A DNA stretch of 64,000 nucleotides from Enterobacteriaceae bacterium B14 (lineage in GTDB: Bacteria; Pseudomonadota; Gammaproteobacteria; Enterobacterales; Enterobacteriaceae): positions 1 through 64,000 of the forward strand of contig DF158890.1 of the NCBI GenBank assembly GCA_000307305.1, written 5' to 3'. Under the pieces are notes generated by a model. The model was given only the letters and a program-made list of their open reading frames with translations. It was not told the DNA's origin and made no database searches. How positions within the stretch are numbered: position 1 is the first letter of the stretch; each line of letters begins with the position of its first letter. The translations under genes and the position numbers were made by a program. Positions 1 through 11,451 of this stretch are shown here, piece by piece.

Positions 1-10
1 AGGGATGCGT

Positions 11-38
11 ATATTACGCTTTCCCATTTTTGAGTCAA
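11..38 (-). promoter_or_regulatory. rRNA operon promoter P2
   Basis: On the minus strand a -35 TTGACT (33-38) and a -10 TAATAT (11-16) are separated by 16 bp, as in E. coli rrn P2 promoters. It lies about 80 bp downstream of P1 and reads out of the left edge, where the 16S rRNA gene is expected. The promoter is seen; the rRNA gene itself is inferred and lies outside the window. Confidence 0.8.
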
Positions 39-115
39 GAACTTAATTTTTTAGGTTTTTGCTCTCTTACCTGTAAAGCGGCTTTCGCATTGCTTCACCC
101 GGTCAGTGGAGGCGC

Positions 116-170
116 ATTATAGGGAGTTCTCAGAGCCTGACAAGTCTTAATTTTAAATAAATCACTGAGT
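116..170 (-). promoter_or_regulatory. rRNA operon promoter P1 with UP element
   Basis: On the minus strand -35 TTGTCA (138-143) and -10 TATAAT (116-121) have the 16-bp spacer typical of rrn P1. The -10 is followed by a GCGCC-rich discriminator as in E. coli rrnB P1, which is characteristic of stringent control by ppGpp and DksA. Upstream, 144-170 is AT-rich like an UP element. Positions 171-365, between here and hsrA, hold no gene; Fis sites would be expected there but I could not define them. Confidence 0.85.
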
Positions 171-365
171 GTGTGTTTTTTAAACACAACGAGAGATAAC
201 GAATCATTTTATGCTAGCTTTTTATACATAAAAGCCAAAATGGGCTTATGTACCCCATCCACAAAATAAAGTGCAGGGTATAATCCAGCATATTTCCATA
301 TAATCCTTTCCGACATCACCGACGGACCATACGTTACTCTAGCCAGCTAGGCATTAGGACTATAT

Positions 366-1757
366 ATGACAAAATCATCGAAGAGTATGGCGGGTCTACC
401 GTGGATTGCTGCAATGGCATTTTTCATGCAGGCACTGGATGCAACGATTCTGAATACCGCCATACCTTCGATAGCAAAAAGTTTGGATCGCTCCCCTCTT
501 GCCATGCAATCCGCCATTATCAGCTATACATTGACCGTAGCAATGCTCATCCCTGTTAGTGGCTGGTTAGCCGATCGTTTCGGTACCCGTAAAATATTCA
601 TTCTTGCTGTTTCGCTCTTCTCTGGTGGTTCACTGTTGTGCGCGTTATCACCCACACTTTCAGCGCTGGTCTGCTCTCGTATTCTTCAGGGTGTTGGAGG
701 GGCGATGATGATGCCAGTCGCGCGGCTAGCGTTACTACGTGCCTACCCACGTAGTGAGCTACTACCTGTTTTGAACTTTGTCACTATGCCGGGACTTATC
801 GGGCCCATTGTCGGACCGATGCTCGGAGGATGGATCGTCACTTACACCACATGGCACTGGATTTTCTTAATCAATATCCCTATTGGCCTTTTCGGCATTA
901 TATATGCGCGTCGTTATATGCCGAACTTCACCACACCAAAGACACCTTTCGATATTCGGGGCTTTTTGGCTTTCGGGTTAAGTCTCGTTCTTCTGTCCAG
1001 TGGTATGGAGCTATTTGGCGAGAAAATCATTTCGCCTTATCTCTCTCTTCTAATCTTATTGTCGGGTGTGGCGTTACTTTTCGTTTATATCCGACATGCC
1101 AGAAGCCATACAAAACCTTTAATTAACCTCAATCTCTTTAAAACGCGGACATTCTCTATCGGGGTTATGGGCAATATCGCCTCTCGATTAGGAACTGGCT
1201 CTATCCCTTTTCTGCTGCCATTAATGTTGCAGGTCGGTTTTGGTCACCCAGCTCTGATCGCAGGTTTTATGATGGCGCCAATGGCAGTAGGTTCTCTCGC
1301 GGCAAAATCGACAGTCACTCACGTTTTACGCTGGTTCGGCTATCGTAAGACACTGGTTATCGTCACTCTGGTGATAGGCACTATCATTGCCCAGTTCTCA
1401 TTACAAACCACATCCGTTTCACTTTGGTTGCTCATTCTTCCTCTCTTTATTCTCGGTATCTTCATGTCCACGCAATTTACCGCGATGAATACCATTACGT
1501 TGGGAAGCCTAACGGATGAATATGCTAGTTCAGGTAACAGCGTATTAGCAGTGACTCAGCAATTATCTGTCAGTTTCGGGGTTGCGGTCAGTGCAGCGGT
1601 ATTACGCTTTTATGAGTCTTACTCGACGGGTTCGGTAATAGATAATTTCCACTATACCTTTATTACGATGGGCGTTATGACGCTTCTCTCCTCTCTCGTC
1701 TTCATGCAACTAAGACCACAAGATGGCGACGACCTTATTCGAGGCCGCATAAAATAA
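366..1757 (+). CDS. hsrA: MFS multidrug-type efflux transporter HsrA
   Basis: 463-residue inner-membrane transporter of the DHA2 (14-helix) drug:H+ antiporter group, closely resembling E. coli HsrA (YieO). The N-terminal block [19 protein letters not shown] is nearly identical. The motif-A loop [11 protein letters not shown] lies near residues 66-76, and the motif-C region [10 protein letters not shown] near 146-155. The gene is convergent with rbsR, with a gap of 6 bp, as in E. coli. In E. coli yieP lies between hsrA and the rRNA operon; here it is absent and the rRNA promoters follow directly. The physiological substrate is not known; overexpression of the E. coli homologue affects homocysteine handling. 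The ATG at 366 gives a start matching the family. Confidence 0.93.
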   Translation: MTKSSKSMAGLPWIAAMAFFMQALDATILNTAIPSIAKSLDRSPLAMQSAIISYTLTVAMLIPVSGWLADRFGTRKIFILAVSLFSGGSLLCALSPTLSALVCSRILQGVGGAMMMPVARLALLRAYPRSELLPVLNFVTMPGLIGPIVGPMLGGWIVTYTTWHWIFLINIPIGLFGIIYARRYMPNFTTPKTPFDIRGFLAFGLSLVLLSSGMELFGEKIISPYLSLLILLSGVALLFVYIRHARSHTKPLINLNLFKTRTFSIGVMGNIASRLGTGSIPFLLPLMLQVGFGHPALIAGFMMAPMAVGSLAAKSTVTHVLRWFGYRKTLVIVTLVIGTIIAQFSLQTTSVSLWLLILPLFILGIFMSTQFTAMNTITLGSLTDEYASSGNSVLAVTQQLSVSFGVAVSAAVLRFYESYSTGSVIDNFHYTFITMGVMTLLSSLVFMQLRPQDGDDLIRGRIK

Positions 1758-1763
1758 CGTGAT

Positions 1764-2771
1764 TTACCGAGATAAGAGGGGGACAGAGGCTCTTTCAATA
1801 AGTTGAGGTGTTAGCGTGAGTACTGAAGGCGCCAACTCTGGGTTTTCTAAGCGGGAGAGCAGTGCTTTTATCGCGAGATGCCCGAGCTCATCCTTCGGTT
1901 GGTTAATGGTCGTTAATGGGGGGGAAAGATAGCGAGCCAACTCGATATCATCATATCCGAACACGGCAACATCATCGCCCACGCGCAGTCCTGCACGATA
2001 TAAGGCGTGATAAACCCCTACCGCCATCGCATCATTGCCCGTAAAAACAGCATGAGGTGGTTGTTCGAGAGAGAGAAGCTGATCCATTGCACTAACACCA
2101 CCAGCAAACTCAAAGTTACCCTCAACTTCATAGCCATCAGGAATAGGCAATCCCGCACGCTGCATGGCGCTACGATACCCCTCTAAGCGCCCCTGAGCCG
2201 AGGTTTTATCCTGTGGCCCGGTAATACAAGCAATTCGCGTATAACCTTTAGCAATAAGATGATCTGTCGCCATTTCGCCCCCCAGATATGAACTGTCCTG
2301 AATCGTATCGCTATTCATCAGAAACGGCGCCCAATCCATCATAACGATAGGCAATGCGGGGTAGCAGCGTAAGGCATCTTTTTCAAACTGGTGGCTGTCT
2401 GTACACATAATCAACAAGCCATCGACCCGCTTTTGTAGCAAAGTATCTAGGCTATGGTTCATGCGTTCAGAGTTGCCCTCGGTATTACACAGAATGAGGC
2501 TATAGCCACGTTCATAACAGCTATGCTCCACACCACGCACCACTTCGGCAAAGAAGGGGTTGTTACTGGCTGTCACCAGCATCCCGATAGTACGGGTTTG
2601 GTTGATTTTAAGGCTACGGGCAAGAGCAGATGGGGCATAGTTAAGTTGTTTAACTGCATCCAACACCTTCTCTTTTACGCTGTCGCTAACAAAACGATTA
2701 TTGTTAATTACATGGGATACCGTAGAGGTAGAAACCCCCGCTTTACGCGCGACATCTTTCATCGTAGCCAC
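1764..2771 (-). CDS. rbsR: Ribose operon repressor RbsR (LacI family)
   Basis: 335-residue LacI/GalR-family regulator. The N-terminal helix-turn-helix reads [20 protein letters not shown] and is followed by a hinge helix ([10 protein letters not shown], about 46-55) and a periplasmic-binding-protein-like ribose domain. In E. coli RbsR represses rbsDACBK and is released by ribose; it also affects purine genes. It is the last gene of the rbs cluster, 17 bp after rbsK, so the operon likely encodes its own repressor. Two matching operators lie upstream of rbsD (7632-7647 and 7717-7732). Length is within a few residues of the E. coli protein (330). Confidence 0.95.
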   Translation of the reverse strand: MATMKDVARKAGVSTSTVSHVINNNRFVSDSVKEKVLDAVKQLNYAPSALARSLKINQTRTIGMLVTASNNPFFAEVVRGVEHSCYERGYSLILCNTEGNSERMNHSLDTLLQKRVDGLLIMCTDSHQFEKDALRCYPALPIVMMDWAPFLMNSDTIQDSSYLGGEMATDHLIAKGYTRIACITGPQDKTSAQGRLEGYRSAMQRAGLPIPDGYEVEGNFEFAGGVSAMDQLLSLEQPPHAVFTGNDAMAVGVYHALYRAGLRVGDDVAVFGYDDIELARYLSPPLTTINQPKDELGHLAIKALLSRLENPELAPSVLTLTPQLIERASVPLLSR

Positions 2772-2788
2772 AAATCAACCTCTGCTAA

Positions 2789-3718
2789 CTAAGAAATACT
2801 CTCTTTCAGAAACTGCTCTATCTCTTCCCGCCACGGCACAGAAGGCTGTGCGCCAGCACGAGTCACCGCAAGAGCCGCCGCCGCATGGCCAAATTTCACC
2901 GCAGCGTTCATCTCTTTTCCTTCCAACATGGCGGTAACTAACGCACCATTGAAAGTATCTCCGGCAGCAATGGTATCCACCGCTTTTACTTTAAAGCCGG
3001 GAATCAACTCACCTTTGCCTTCAACGCTAACCCATGCACCACGGCTACCAAGCGTGATGATCACCACTCGGATACCTTTCTTATGTAGTGCTTGCGCTGC
3101 ACTATTCGCATTTTGCTCATCAGAAACTGAAATACCCGTTAGTGCCTCAGCTTCCGTCTCATTCGGCGTAATAATATCGATATTCGCTAACAAGCTATCC
3201 GGCAACTCTCTAGCAGGTGCAGGGTTAAGAATCACTTGCGTACCATGTTGTTTAGCAAGACTAGCCGCTTTTTCTATCGTTTCTAATGGCGTTTCTAACT
3301 GCATTAACAGTGCATCGGCATCTATTACATGCTGTTGATATTTAGTGAGGTAATCTGGCGTTAATGCCATATTTGCACCAGACGCAATACCAATCACGTT
3401 CTCGCCTTCGCCGCTAACAAAAATCAGAGCAACACCCGTATTCATCCCATCAATGGCTTCCACTGGGACGATATCTATATTGTCTTGAGAAAGCTGTTGG
3501 CAAACTCGCTCACCAATATCATCTTCTCCAACACAGGCGATAAAAGCGATATTCGCGCCACTTCGCCCAGCAGCAACGGCTTGATTAGCCCCTTTGCCCC
3601 CAAAAGCAACCTGATAGCTTTTCCCTACTACGGTTTCACCTGGGCGGGGAAACTGTGCCACATTCAAAATATGGTCAGCGTTAATGCTGCCCAAAACCAC
3701 CAGTTTGCCGTTTTGCAT
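2789..3718 (-). CDS. rbsK: Ribokinase
   Basis: 309-residue PfkB-family sugar kinase that phosphorylates D-ribose to ribose 5-phosphate in the cytoplasm. Seen: the N-terminal ribose-binding signature GGKGANQAVAAGR (residues about 41-53) and the C-terminal PfkB motif DTIAAGDTFNGAL (about 248-260), which carries the catalytic Asp of the family and the anion-hole glycines. E. coli RbsK has the same length. It sits between rbsB and rbsR, separated from rbsB by about 80 bp that contains a stable hairpin (3740-3763). This arrangement would let rbsB be made in excess of rbsK. Confidence 0.95.
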   Translation of the reverse strand: MQNGKLVVLGSINADHILNVAQFPRPGETVVGKSYQVAFGGKGANQAVAAGRSGANIAFIACVGEDDIGERVCQQLSQDNIDIVPVEAIDGMNTGVALIFVSGEGENVIGIASGANMALTPDYLTKYQQHVIDADALLMQLETPLETIEKAASLAKQHGTQVILNPAPARELPDSLLANIDIITPNETEAEALTGISVSDEQNANSAAQALHKKGIRVVIITLGSRGAWVSVEGKGELIPGFKVKAVDTIAAGDTFNGALVTAMLEGKEMNAAVKFGHAAAALAVTRAGAQPSVPWREEIEQFLKESIS

Positions 3719-3739
3719 AGCGCGATACCTTAATATTGC

Positions 3740-3763
3740 TCCCTCCTCTCTAAAGAGGAGGGA
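3740..3763 (-). other. Intergenic stem-loop between rbsB and rbsK
   Basis: Perfect 10-bp inverted repeat TCCCTCCTCT / AGAGGAGGGA with a 4-nt loop. There is no T-run on the transcribed strand, so it is more likely an mRNA-stabilising or 3'-end-protecting hairpin below rbsB than a terminator. Function is inferred from position. Confidence 0.5.
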
Positions 3764-3799
3764 AATACGTCCTAATAACGTTCTCTATTCTCTGCTTGT

Positions 3800-4687
3800 T
3801 TACTTAGTAACCAGTATCAGCTCAACAGGGATATTCGCTTCCACTTTTTCGCCCTTCAGTACTTTATCTGCCGTCTGAATGCCGATAGCACCGATTTGGT
3901 CTGGCTGTTGAGCGATGGTTGCACCTAACATGTCACGCTGTACTGCTTTCACGCCGTCGTCTGTACCATCAAAACCCACAACCAGCACTCCTTTCTTACC
4001 CGCAGTTTGTAATGCACGTATTGCACCCAGTGCCATTTCATCATTCTGAGCAAATACTGCCTGTACATTCGGGTGAGCCGTCAGCAAGTTCTGCATGACG
4101 TTCATGCCTTTGGTGCGGTCGAAATCAGCAGGCTGGCTAGCTAACAGATTAAACTGGTGAGCTTCTTTAGATTGTTTAAAGCCTTCGCCACGTTCACGAG
4201 CAGCTGATGTCCCAGCAATCCCTTCCAACTGAATGACTTGTGCTTTATTGCCTAAATTATCAACAATAAAGTCACCAGCCATTTTGCCGCCTGCCACGTT
4301 GTCTGAGGCAATGTGACTAACAACAGTGCCTTTATTTGCAGCACGATCCAGCGTAATTACAGGGATATTCGCTTTGTTTGCCATCAACACGGCATTACCT
4401 ACCGCATCGGAATCCGTTGGGTTAATCAGCAATAATTTAGTGCCGCGAACCATCAGGTCTTGAACGTTTGCCAGTTCTTTCGCTGGGTTATTTTGTGAAT
4501 CTAATACCACCAGCTTATAGCCCAGCTTATCCGCTTCTTCTTGCGCGCCATCTTTCAGCGTCACAAAGAATGGGTTGTTCTGCGTTGAAACCACCAGTGC
4601 GATGGTATCTTGCGCCAAAGCATTTGCACTCACCGTAGCGGTAAGGGCAACGGCTGACATTAACTTAACCAGTTTCTTCATATTCAT
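3800..4687 (-). CDS. rbsB: D-ribose-binding periplasmic protein
   Basis: 295-residue periplasmic binding protein of the ribose ABC transporter. The mature part ([20 protein letters not shown]) follows E. coli RbsB closely. The signal peptide is [20 protein letters not shown] with cleavage after ALA. The open frame extends 20 codons further upstream, but the chosen ATG at 4687 matches the E. coli start, has AGGA upstream, and leaves an intact signal peptide at the N-terminus. It delivers ribose to RbsC/RbsA and, in E. coli, also to the chemoreceptor Trg. Confidence 0.95.
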   Translation of the reverse strand: MNMKKLVKLMSAVALTATVSANALAQDTIALVVSTQNNPFFVTLKDGAQEEADKLGYKLVVLDSQNNPAKELANVQDLMVRGTKLLLINPTDSDAVGNAVLMANKANIPVITLDRAANKGTVVSHIASDNVAGGKMAGDFIVDNLGNKAQVIQLEGIAGTSAARERGEGFKQSKEAHQFNLLASQPADFDRTKGMNVMQNLLTAHPNVQAVFAQNDEMALGAIRALQTAGKKGVLVVGFDGTDDGVKAVQRDMLGATIAQQPDQIGAIGIQTADKVLKGEKVEANIPVELILVTK

Positions 4688-4712
4688 GACATCATTTCCT
4701 GTAGGTAAGAGG

Positions 4713-5681
4713 TTATTTACTGCTTTTATTATCAACAAGTACCGCAAGCAAGATGACTAATGCTTTTACAATCATCTGGAAGTAAGACGATACACCTAAC
4801 AAATTTAATCCATTATTCAGGAAACCGAGGATCAACGCACCGATCAGCGTCCCGATAATTCTGCCTTTACCGCCAGCCAAACTCGTTCCACCTAGAACTA
4901 CGGCAGCAATGGCATCCAACTCATAGCCTGTCCCTGCTGTTGGCTGGGCAGAGGAGAGACGAGCCACTTCAATGGTACCCGCCAATGCAGCTAGTAGGCC
5001 ACACAGTGAATAAACAATGATTTTCACTCGGTCTACGTTAATTCCAGAAAGACGCGTCGCCGCTTCGTTGCCCCCTAGCGCATAGATATAACGACCTAAA
5101 CGGGTGTGATGCAGCATGTACCACGCAGCAATAAAAACGATAACCATGATCCAGATAGGCGTCGGGATACCAAGAGGCCGACCAATACCAAACCAGCCAA
5201 ACGCATCAGATACATCGGAGAATCCGGTATTCACGGGGCTACCTTCGGTATAAACCATCGTGACACCGCGCAGTAACAGCATCATCACCAACGTAGCAAT
5301 AAATGCCTGAACTTTGCCTTTCGCAACAATCACCCCAGTAAATGCACCAATACCCGCACCCAGAGCCAGAGCACCCGCCACAGCAACAAAAGCGTTAATT
5401 TCTAGCCCGACAATAGATGCCGCTACCGCCCCCGTCAACGCCAATAACGAGCCGACAGACAAATCAATGCCTGATGTCAGGATAACCAGCGTCATCCCCA
5501 CAGCCATAATGGCGTTAACCGATGTCTGTTGTAGGATATTGAACAGGTTATTTAAGGTAAAAAAGTTCGGGCTTAGGAACGAGACCACCACAATCAGCAA
5601 TAGCAGAGCGATCAGTGATTTCTGTTCAAGCAACCACGCTTTGCTGAACCAGCGTTTGGTTGGGATAGTTTGGGAATTCAT
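4713..5681 (-). CDS. rbsC: Ribose ABC transporter permease RbsC
   Basis: 322-residue inner-membrane permease of the BPD_transp_2 family, one residue longer than E. coli RbsC. About eight to ten hydrophobic segments are visible. The family signatures [14 protein letters not shown] (about 70-83) and [26 protein letters not shown] (262 onward; the region contacting the ATPase) are present. It forms the ribose channel with RbsA. The gene lies 7 bp after rbsA and 25 bp before rbsB, so co-transcription is almost certain. Confidence 0.94.
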   Translation of the reverse strand: MNSQTIPTKRWFSKAWLLEQKSLIALLLLIVVVSFLSPNFFTLNNLFNILQQTSVNAIMAVGMTLVILTSGIDLSVGSLLALTGAVAASIVGLEINAFVAVAGALALGAGIGAFTGVIVAKGKVQAFIATLVMMLLLRGVTMVYTEGSPVNTGFSDVSDAFGWFGIGRPLGIPTPIWIMVIVFIAAWYMLHHTRLGRYIYALGGNEAATRLSGINVDRVKIIVYSLCGLLAALAGTIEVARLSSAQPTAGTGYELDAIAAVVLGGTSLAGGKGRIIGTLIGALILGFLNNGLNLLGVSSYFQMIVKALVILLAVLVDNKSSK

Positions 5682-5688
5682 AATCTGA

Positions 5689-7194
5689 TTACTCCTGCTC
5701 TAAACGATATTGCTTGCCAACAGCGGCAGCCATCAGTGCTTCTTGCGTCGCATCTTCAATAGGGAATTCGCCACTCAAATGCCCTTCGTGCATCACGAGT
5801 ACTCTATCGCTCATGCCGAGAACTTCTGGCATTTCAGAGGAAACGAGAATGATGCTTAACCCTTCTTTCTTGAACTGATTAATCAGTTGATAGATCTCTT
5901 TCTTCGCCCCTACATCTACACCGCGCGTTGGCTCATCCAAGATCAATACTTTCGGGCGAGTCATCAGGCCACGGGCAATAGCCACTTTCTGCTGATTACC
6001 GCCGGACAAGAGGCCAATAGCCTGATCCATCGATGGGGTTTTGATGTTGAACAGTCGAATAAAATCACTTACCGATAGCTTCTCTTCCGCATGATTCAAT
6101 GAACCAAAAGCGCGGCTAAAATAGCGTAAGGCCGTCAAAGACATGTTCTCTTTCACCGACATGCCTAATACCAAACCATCTCGCTTACGATCTTCAGAGA
6201 TATAAACAATACCGCTAGCCAAGCCATCTTGTGGAGAGTGAGTAATCACTTGGTGACCATCTAACATAACGACCCCGCTGGTGCGCGGCAGTGCGCCATA
6301 CAGAATCTTCATTAACTCTGTGCGCCCTGCGCCCATCAAGCCAGAAACGCCTAGGATCTCACTACGGTACAGAGTAAAACTCACATTGCTGACGCCGGGG
6401 CCAGAGACATTTTTAACCTGCATCAGAGGTGTTCCGCGTGGCAGGTTAAGGCGTGGATACTGCTCTTCTAAGCGACGGCCGACCATCATTTCGATCAAGC
6501 TGTCTTCATTCAGTTCACTCACGGGCTTTTCTGCGATGAACTGGCCATCACGAAGAACTGTCACATCATCACAGATTTCAAAAATCTCTTTCAGACGATG
6601 GGAAATGTAAACAATGCCGCAACCCTGCGCCTTTAACTCTCTGATGACACTAAACAGAGATTCGGTTTCGGTATCCGTCAATGCATCTGTTGGCTCATCC
6701 ATAATGATGACTTTGGATTCAAAGCTCAGGACTTTGGCTATCTCAACCATCTGTTGATCGCCAATAGACAGCTCCCCAACTAAACGGTGGCTGCTATAAG
6801 AAATATTCAAGCGGGCGAGTAACTTATCGGCCTCCTGATAAGTCTTCTTCCAATCTATCTTGCCAAAGGCATTAACGAATTCGCAGCCAAGGAAAATATT
6901 CTCGGCAATCGTCAACTGAGGGATCAAATTTAGCTCTTGATGGATAATACCAATGCCGGCTTCTTCTGATGCTTTCGGGCCACTAAAAGCGACATCCTTC
7001 CCAAGAAAGCGCTGAATACCGGCATCTTTAGCATAAATCCCCGTTAACACTTTCATCATGGTGGATTTGCCAGCACCATTCTCACCCACCAGCGCCATCA
7101 CTCGTCCTGGATAGACACTGAGTGCGGCATCGGAAAGCGCTTTTACCCCTGGAAAGGATTTGTGTATGCCTTTTAATTCTAATAAAGGTTGCAT
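5689..7194 (-). CDS. rbsA: Ribose ABC transporter ATP-binding protein RbsA
   Basis: 501-residue tandem ABC ATPase that energises ribose import. The first nucleotide-binding domain has Walker [10 protein letters not shown] (about 37-45) and Walker [11 protein letters not shown]. The second has the degenerate Walker [11 protein letters not shown] typical of sugar importers, signature [14 protein letters not shown] and Walker [12 protein letters not shown]. The open frame continues 40 codons upstream into rbsD. The ATG at 7194 ([16 protein letters not shown]) was chosen because it matches E. coli RbsA exactly in length and has a GAGG ribosome-binding site 5 nt away. Confidence 0.95.
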   Translation of the reverse strand: MQPLLELKGIHKSFPGVKALSDAALSVYPGRVMALVGENGAGKSTMMKVLTGIYAKDAGIQRFLGKDVAFSGPKASEEAGIGIIHQELNLIPQLTIAENIFLGCEFVNAFGKIDWKKTYQEADKLLARLNISYSSHRLVGELSIGDQQMVEIAKVLSFESKVIIMDEPTDALTDTETESLFSVIRELKAQGCGIVYISHRLKEIFEICDDVTVLRDGQFIAEKPVSELNEDSLIEMMVGRRLEEQYPRLNLPRGTPLMQVKNVSGPGVSNVSFTLYRSEILGVSGLMGAGRTELMKILYGALPRTSGVVMLDGHQVITHSPQDGLASGIVYISEDRKRDGLVLGMSVKENMSLTALRYFSRAFGSLNHAEEKLSVSDFIRLFNIKTPSMDQAIGLLSGGNQQKVAIARGLMTRPKVLILDEPTRGVDVGAKKEIYQLINQFKKEGLSIILVSSEMPEVLGMSDRVLVMHEGHLSGEFPIEDATQEALMAAAVGKQYRLEQE

Positions 7195-7201
7195 AAGCAC
7201 C

Positions 7202-7621
7202 TCAAAAAACAACGCCAGAACATAAGATAATGTTCGCGTAAGGTGAACACTCACCGGTACGTACCACCGCTTTGCACTCTCTGGTTTGAGCCTTGAAAGC
7301 CTCATGCGGTACATACTCGATAGCGACAGGTTTTCCCTGCAGCTGTGCTATCTGTTGAATATGGTCTAATACTTGCTGGTGGGCAGCAGGGTTAGCCTCC
7401 GCTATCTCAGTCGCAAGAATAGCTCGCTCAATCTGCATCTCTTGGGTAACAGCACCAACGACTTGCATAAAAGAGGGAACCCCAGCGATCAGCGCTAAAT
7501 CTAGACGCTCGGTCACATCAGGGATAGGTAATCCTGCATCCCCAATGGCTAATTGGTCGGTGTGCCCAAGCTTGGCGATAATGCGCGATAACTCGGCATT
7601 TAATAACGTACCTTTTTTCAT
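7202..7621 (-). CDS. rbsD: D-ribose pyranase
   Basis: 139-residue cytoplasmic enzyme that interconverts the pyranose and furanose forms of ribose so that ribokinase receives a usable form. It begins [20 protein letters not shown], with the conserved His20 expected to be catalytic, and ends [15 protein letters not shown], as in the family. Length equals E. coli RbsD. First gene of the rbs operon, with an RbsR operator 10 bp upstream of its start codon. Confidence 0.95.
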   Translation of the reverse strand: MKKGTLLNAELSRIIAKLGHTDQLAIGDAGLPIPDVTERLDLALIAGVPSFMQVVGAVTQEMQIERAILATEIAEANPAAHQQVLDHIQQIAQLQGKPVAIEYVPHEAFKAQTRECKAVVRTGECSPYANIILCSGVVF

Positions 7622-7631
7622 TCCATCCTCC

Positions 7632-7647
7632 AGCGAAACGTTTCGCT
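7632..7647. promoter_or_regulatory. RbsR operator 1
   Basis: Perfect 16-bp palindrome AGCGAAACGTTTCGCT just upstream of the rbsD ribosome-binding site. It matches the E. coli RbsR operator core and the LacI-family central-CG pattern. Confidence 0.85.
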
Positions 7648-7716
7648 ATCCTTAGAACAGAGTTTAGTGAGCAGATACGATTAGTGAAAACAAAAAATAC
7701 TGGAAATGTGATCGAC

Positions 7717-7732
7717 ATCGAAACGTTTCGAT
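7717..7732. promoter_or_regulatory. RbsR operator 2 (upstream)
   Basis: A second perfect palindrome, ATCGAAACGTTTCGAT, shares the CGAAACGTTTCG core with operator 1. The centres are 85 bp apart, close to eight helical turns. A CRP-like half-site TGTGA overlaps its upstream edge at about 7707-7711. A role in repression looping is inferred. Confidence 0.7.
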
Positions 7733-7790
7733 ATTGCAAAATAACTGAACCGATTAAGCTTTTGCCTGGGGGTAACTTGCTCTACTAGTA

Positions 7791-7821
7791 AGCGAGCCAG
7801 AAAGGCTCGCTGGGGGTTTTT
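7791..7821 (+). terminator. Hairpin between kup and rbsD
   Basis: Perfect 8-bp stem AGCGAGCC / GGCTCGCT with a 5-nt loop, followed on the plus strand by GGGGGTTTTT. The only genes that could use it (kup, reading leftward) are on the minus strand, where no T-run follows the stem. It may therefore be an imperfect terminator or a 3' protective hairpin for kup. Confidence 0.35.
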
Positions 7822-7835
7822 GCTACAAACAGCAC

Positions 7836-9704
7836 TTAAATTTCAACCTGGCTTCCCAGTTCTATCACCCGATTAGGCGGAATTTCAAACTGATCCGGCG
7901 CTCTCAGTGCATTACGACTCAAAGCCATAAAGATTTTACCTCTGATCAGCAGATACCACGGGCGTTTGCCCAGCATTAGCGATTCATGAGACATGAAGAA
8001 GGAGGTTTCTAACATACGGCATGGCAACCCCTCCAATCCGCAGCGATAGAATATATCCTCAACGTTCGGTATCTCTTTAAAACCATAACTGGCAACGACT
8101 CGCCAAAATGAAGGGGACAACTGTTCAATAGTGACCCGCTGAACATTATGAACGTAAGGTGCATCCTCTGTTCTCAGCGTTAATAGCACAACTCTTTCAT
8201 GCAACACTTTGTTATGTTTAAGGTTATGTAAAAGAGCAAAAGGGATCACTTTGGTGCTACGGGACATATAAACGGCTGTTCCAGATACTTTCGTTGGTGG
8301 TGATTTCTCCAAAGAGGAAATCATCGCTTCCAGAGAGTTACCGTGTTCATGCAAACGCCGCAGTAGCCGAAAGCGCTCGCTCTTCCACGTCGTCATGATA
8401 ATAAACATGATTAACCCGAGCGTCAGTGGTAACCAACCACCAGAGAAAATCTTTAGCGCATTCGCCGAGAACAGCATGCTATCTATAAGTAACATCACCC
8501 CGCCCATTGGAATCACGATATAGCGATTCCAATGCCAGTTCTTAATTGCTACGGTGCAAAACAGAATACTGGTTAACACCATCGTCCCCGTTACCGCAAT
8601 GCCGTATGCCGCCGCAAGATGGCTAGATCGCCCAAAACCGATAATAACCAGCACAACAGAAATATAGAGTAACCAGTTAATCGCAGGGATATAGATCTGC
8701 CCAGATTCACGCTCAGAGGTATGAACGATACGCATTGGCGGCAAATACCCCAGCATCACCGCCTGACGAGTTAATGAGAATACGCCGGAGATAACCGCTT
8801 GAGAGGCGATAACCGTTGCTAGCGTAGCCAAAATCATTAACGGAATCAGTGCCCAATCTGGTGCTAATAGAAAGAAGGGGTTTTTTATCGCCTCAGGGTT
8901 TTTCAGTAGTAACGCCCCCTGACCAAAATAGTTCAGTACCAGTGAAGGCAGCACAATATTAAACCACGCCAAGCGAATAGGCAGTTTACCGAAGTGCCCC
9001 ATATCGGCATACAGTGCCTCAACGCCGGTAATCGCCAGCACTGTTGCCCCCAGCGCTAAAAACGCCGCGCTTTTATGTTCAACAAAGAACGCCAAAGCCC
9101 ATTTAGGATTGAGCGCGGCTAAAACATCTGGGTTGTCGATAATGCTACGAATACCGAGCACTGCTAGCGTCAGAAACCACAGCAGCATGATAGGGGCAAA
9201 GATTTTACCCACACTGCCTGTACCGCGCTTCTGCAAAAAGAAAAGGAGTGTTAGAACAATAATAGAACAGGGAACAATATAAGCATCTAATGCTGGTGCC
9301 GCTATCTCTAAACCCTCAATGGCAGACATAACCGATATCGCTGGCGTAATAACCACTTCACCATAAAAAAAGCCTCCGCCGACCAATCCCATAAGAATAA
9401 GAATGGATGTTGTTTTGGATATAGTGTTGCGACCGGCGAGAGACATCAGCGTTAATATTCCCCCCTCGCCAGAGTTATCGGCTTTCATCACAAAGGTCAG
9501 ATATTTAATAGAAACGATAATTATCTGCATCCAGAAAATTAATGAGAGAAAACCAAACACGACATCGGGTTGAACACTAAAACCATAATAGTCTGAGAAA
9601 CACTCTCTCAGGGTATAGAGAGGGCTTGTACCAATATCACCATAGACAACGCCCGTTGCTGCCAATGTAATAGCAGGCAAAGAAGCTCTATTGTTTTTAT
9701 TCAT
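7836..9704 (-). CDS. kup: Low-affinity potassium transporter Kup
   Basis: 622-residue inner-membrane K+:H+ symporter, the same length as E. coli Kup. The N-terminal [17 protein letters not shown] (about 18-34) is the signature of the KUP/HAK/KT family. About twelve membrane segments occupy roughly residues 10-450, followed by a cytoplasmic C-terminal domain (460-622). The family is a constitutive K+ uptake route that matters at low pH and high osmolarity. The gene lies between rbsD and the divergent ravA, as in E. coli; the 226-bp gap to ravA holds both promoters. Confidence 0.96.
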   Translation of the reverse strand: MNKNNRASLPAITLAATGVVYGDIGTSPLYTLRECFSDYYGFSVQPDVVFGFLSLIFWMQIIIVSIKYLTFVMKADNSGEGGILTLMSLAGRNTISKTTSILILMGLVGGGFFYGEVVITPAISVMSAIEGLEIAAPALDAYIVPCSIIVLTLLFFLQKRGTGSVGKIFAPIMLLWFLTLAVLGIRSIIDNPDVLAALNPKWALAFFVEHKSAAFLALGATVLAITGVEALYADMGHFGKLPIRLAWFNIVLPSLVLNYFGQGALLLKNPEAIKNPFFLLAPDWALIPLMILATLATVIASQAVISGVFSLTRQAVMLGYLPPMRIVHTSERESGQIYIPAINWLLYISVVLVIIGFGRSSHLAAAYGIAVTGTMVLTSILFCTVAIKNWHWNRYIVIPMGGVMLLIDSMLFSANALKIFSGGWLPLTLGLIMFIIMTTWKSERFRLLRRLHEHGNSLEAMISSLEKSPPTKVSGTAVYMSRSTKVIPFALLHNLKHNKVLHERVVLLTLRTEDAPYVHNVQRVTIEQLSPSFWRVVASYGFKEIPNVEDIFYRCGLEGLPCRMLETSFFMSHESLMLGKRPWYLLIRGKIFMALSRNALRAPDQFEIPPNRVIELGSQVEI

Positions 9705-9930
9705 TATCTAAAACCTTTATAGGCAAAATATAAAAGTGCTATACCCTAACCAATTGAATCAACATGATATATACGGGTATATCGCAATTCCTTTGCCACA
9801 GTTCAGACCCATTAGTATGCACCAATATAATGACTTACCTATGCTTTATGTCGTTACATATTACGAATTGACTCCCCTAGGCGATAATGTTTAATGCCTA
9901 TCAAGGTTATACGTTGTTTATGGACACACA

Positions 9931-11451
9931 ATGCAATCACACCTATTAGCAGACAGAATATCTCGTTTAAGTCAGGCGCTAGAAACAGGGTTGTACGAGC
10001 GACAAGAAACTGTGCGCCTCTGTTTATTGGCGGCATTAAGTGGAGAGAGCGTTTTTCTTCTCGGCCCGCCGGGAATAGCGAAAAGTTTAATCGCCCGCAG
10101 AATAAAATTCGCATTTCAAAGCGCCCGTGCTTTTGAATATCTAATGACACGCTTTTCAACGCCAGAAGAAGTGTTTGGGCCACTTTCCATCCAGGCACTA
10201 AAAGATGAAGGCCGTTATCAACGCTTAACTAAGGGCTACCTTCCTGAATCCGAGATCGTCTTCCTTGATGAAATATGGAAGGCTGGGCCTGCTATCCTCA
10301 ATACACTACTGACCGCGATAAACGAGCGCCGTTTTCGCAATGGTGAAATAGAAGAACGTATCCCGCTACGCTTATTAGTGACGGCTTCCAATGAATTACC
10401 GGAAAAAGACAGTAGCCTAGAAGCCCTTTACGACAGAATGCTCATCCGAATTCTGCTCAGCCCCGTTAAAGATAAGCACAATTTTTACGCCATGCTAAGC
10501 AGTAAACAGGATGATAACGCAAATCCTGTACCTGATAATCTCAGCGTTAGTGATGAAGAGTATGCTGAGTGGCAGCCTAAAATTAATCAAATAGCGCTTC
10601 CCGCAGCGTGTTTCGAGCTGATATTTCAGCTTCGTCAGCGGTTAGAGGCGTTGGAGAACGCACCTTATATCTCCGATCGTCGATGGAAGAAAGCATTACG
10701 GCTATTACAGGCCAGTGCCTTCTTTAGTGGGCGCACATCGATAACCCCTATTGATATGATTTTGTTGAAAGAGTGCCTATGGCACGATCTCAACTCAATG
10801 AAACTCTTAGAACAACAGATAGAGCAGCTATTGACGGAGCAAGCTTATCAACAGCAAAGCCTGCAACGGCAATTGCAGAAAATCCAAAGTGATTGGCTCC
10901 AATATCAACACCAACAAGGTAGCGAAAGGTCATTTAAGGTTGTGCAAAAAAGTGGCATGTTTGGCCGCAAATCCCAATATCAGCTCCCAGATGAACTCAG
11001 CGGCAATACGCTAACCCTGATTTTACAAACCCCTCTCCATCTTCATGATATGCAAGTCAACCACATATCCGTTGATAAGAGCCAATTGGAACTGTGGCTG
11101 CAAAAGAGCGGAGAGCTGAAAGTGAAGCTTAACGGGATAGGTTTTGCGCAAACAATAGATGCTGAGATAGACAGCCAACGACAGCTTCTTATGCACGACA
11201 TCAGCCGCCAATCGACGCGCTTAATGCTCTCCGGCGAGAGAAAAATCACCTCTGTCCCACCGGAATTAACAACAGAATTACAAAAAATTGATCTTCGCCT
11301 TTCTGAACAACGCAGACAGCTAATAGACCATCAAACCAATCTGTTTATAGATAAAGCATGGATGGCAAAAATAGAGGCGAGCTTGTTGCTCGTGACAGAA
11401 CAACTCCAGCAAATACAGAAAAGCTTTAACGAGATAACCCCTCCATGTTGA
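9931..11451 (+). CDS. ravA: MoxR-type AAA+ ATPase RavA
   Basis: 506-residue AAA+ ATPase. Walker A is GPPGIAKS at 45-52, Walker B is [11 protein letters not shown] near 109-119, and a sensor-1 region reads [13 protein letters not shown]. After the AAA+ module and helical bundle comes the LARA domain, which in E. coli binds the inducible lysine decarboxylase CadA/LdcI and links RavA to acid stress. It overlaps viaA by 7 bp, so the two are translationally coupled. RavA-ViaA also influences respiratory complexes and aminoglycoside sensitivity in E. coli. Slightly longer than E. coli RavA (498). Confidence 0.94.
   Translation: MQSHLLADRISRLSQALETGLYERQETVRLCLLAALSGESVFLLGPPGIAKSLIARRIKFAFQSARAFEYLMTRFSTPEEVFGPLSIQALKDEGRYQRLTKGYLPESEIVFLDEIWKAGPAILNTLLTAINERRFRNGEIEERIPLRLLVTASNELPEKDSSLEALYDRMLIRILLSPVKDKHNFYAMLSSKQDDNANPVPDNLSVSDEEYAEWQPKINQIALPAACFELIFQLRQRLEALENAPYISDRRWKKALRLLQASAFFSGRTSITPIDMILLKECLWHDLNSMKLLEQQIEQLLTEQAYQQQSLQRQLQKIQSDWLQYQHQQGSERSFKVVQKSGMFGRKSQYQLPDELSGNTLTLILQTPLHLHDMQVNHISVDKSQLELWLQKSGELKVKLNGIGFAQTIDAEIDSQRQLLMHDISRQSTRLMLSGERKITSVPPELTTELQKIDLRLSEQRRQLIDHQTNLFIDKAWMAKIEASLLLVTEQLQQIQKSFNEITPPC

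Noticed and set aside
830..1126. 98-codon open frame inside hsrA
   Set aside because: Shadow of hsrA in another frame with no family resemblance.
7518..7739. Open frame spanning the rbsD operators
   Set aside because: Covers the operator palindromes and overlaps rbsD in another frame; no homology recognised.
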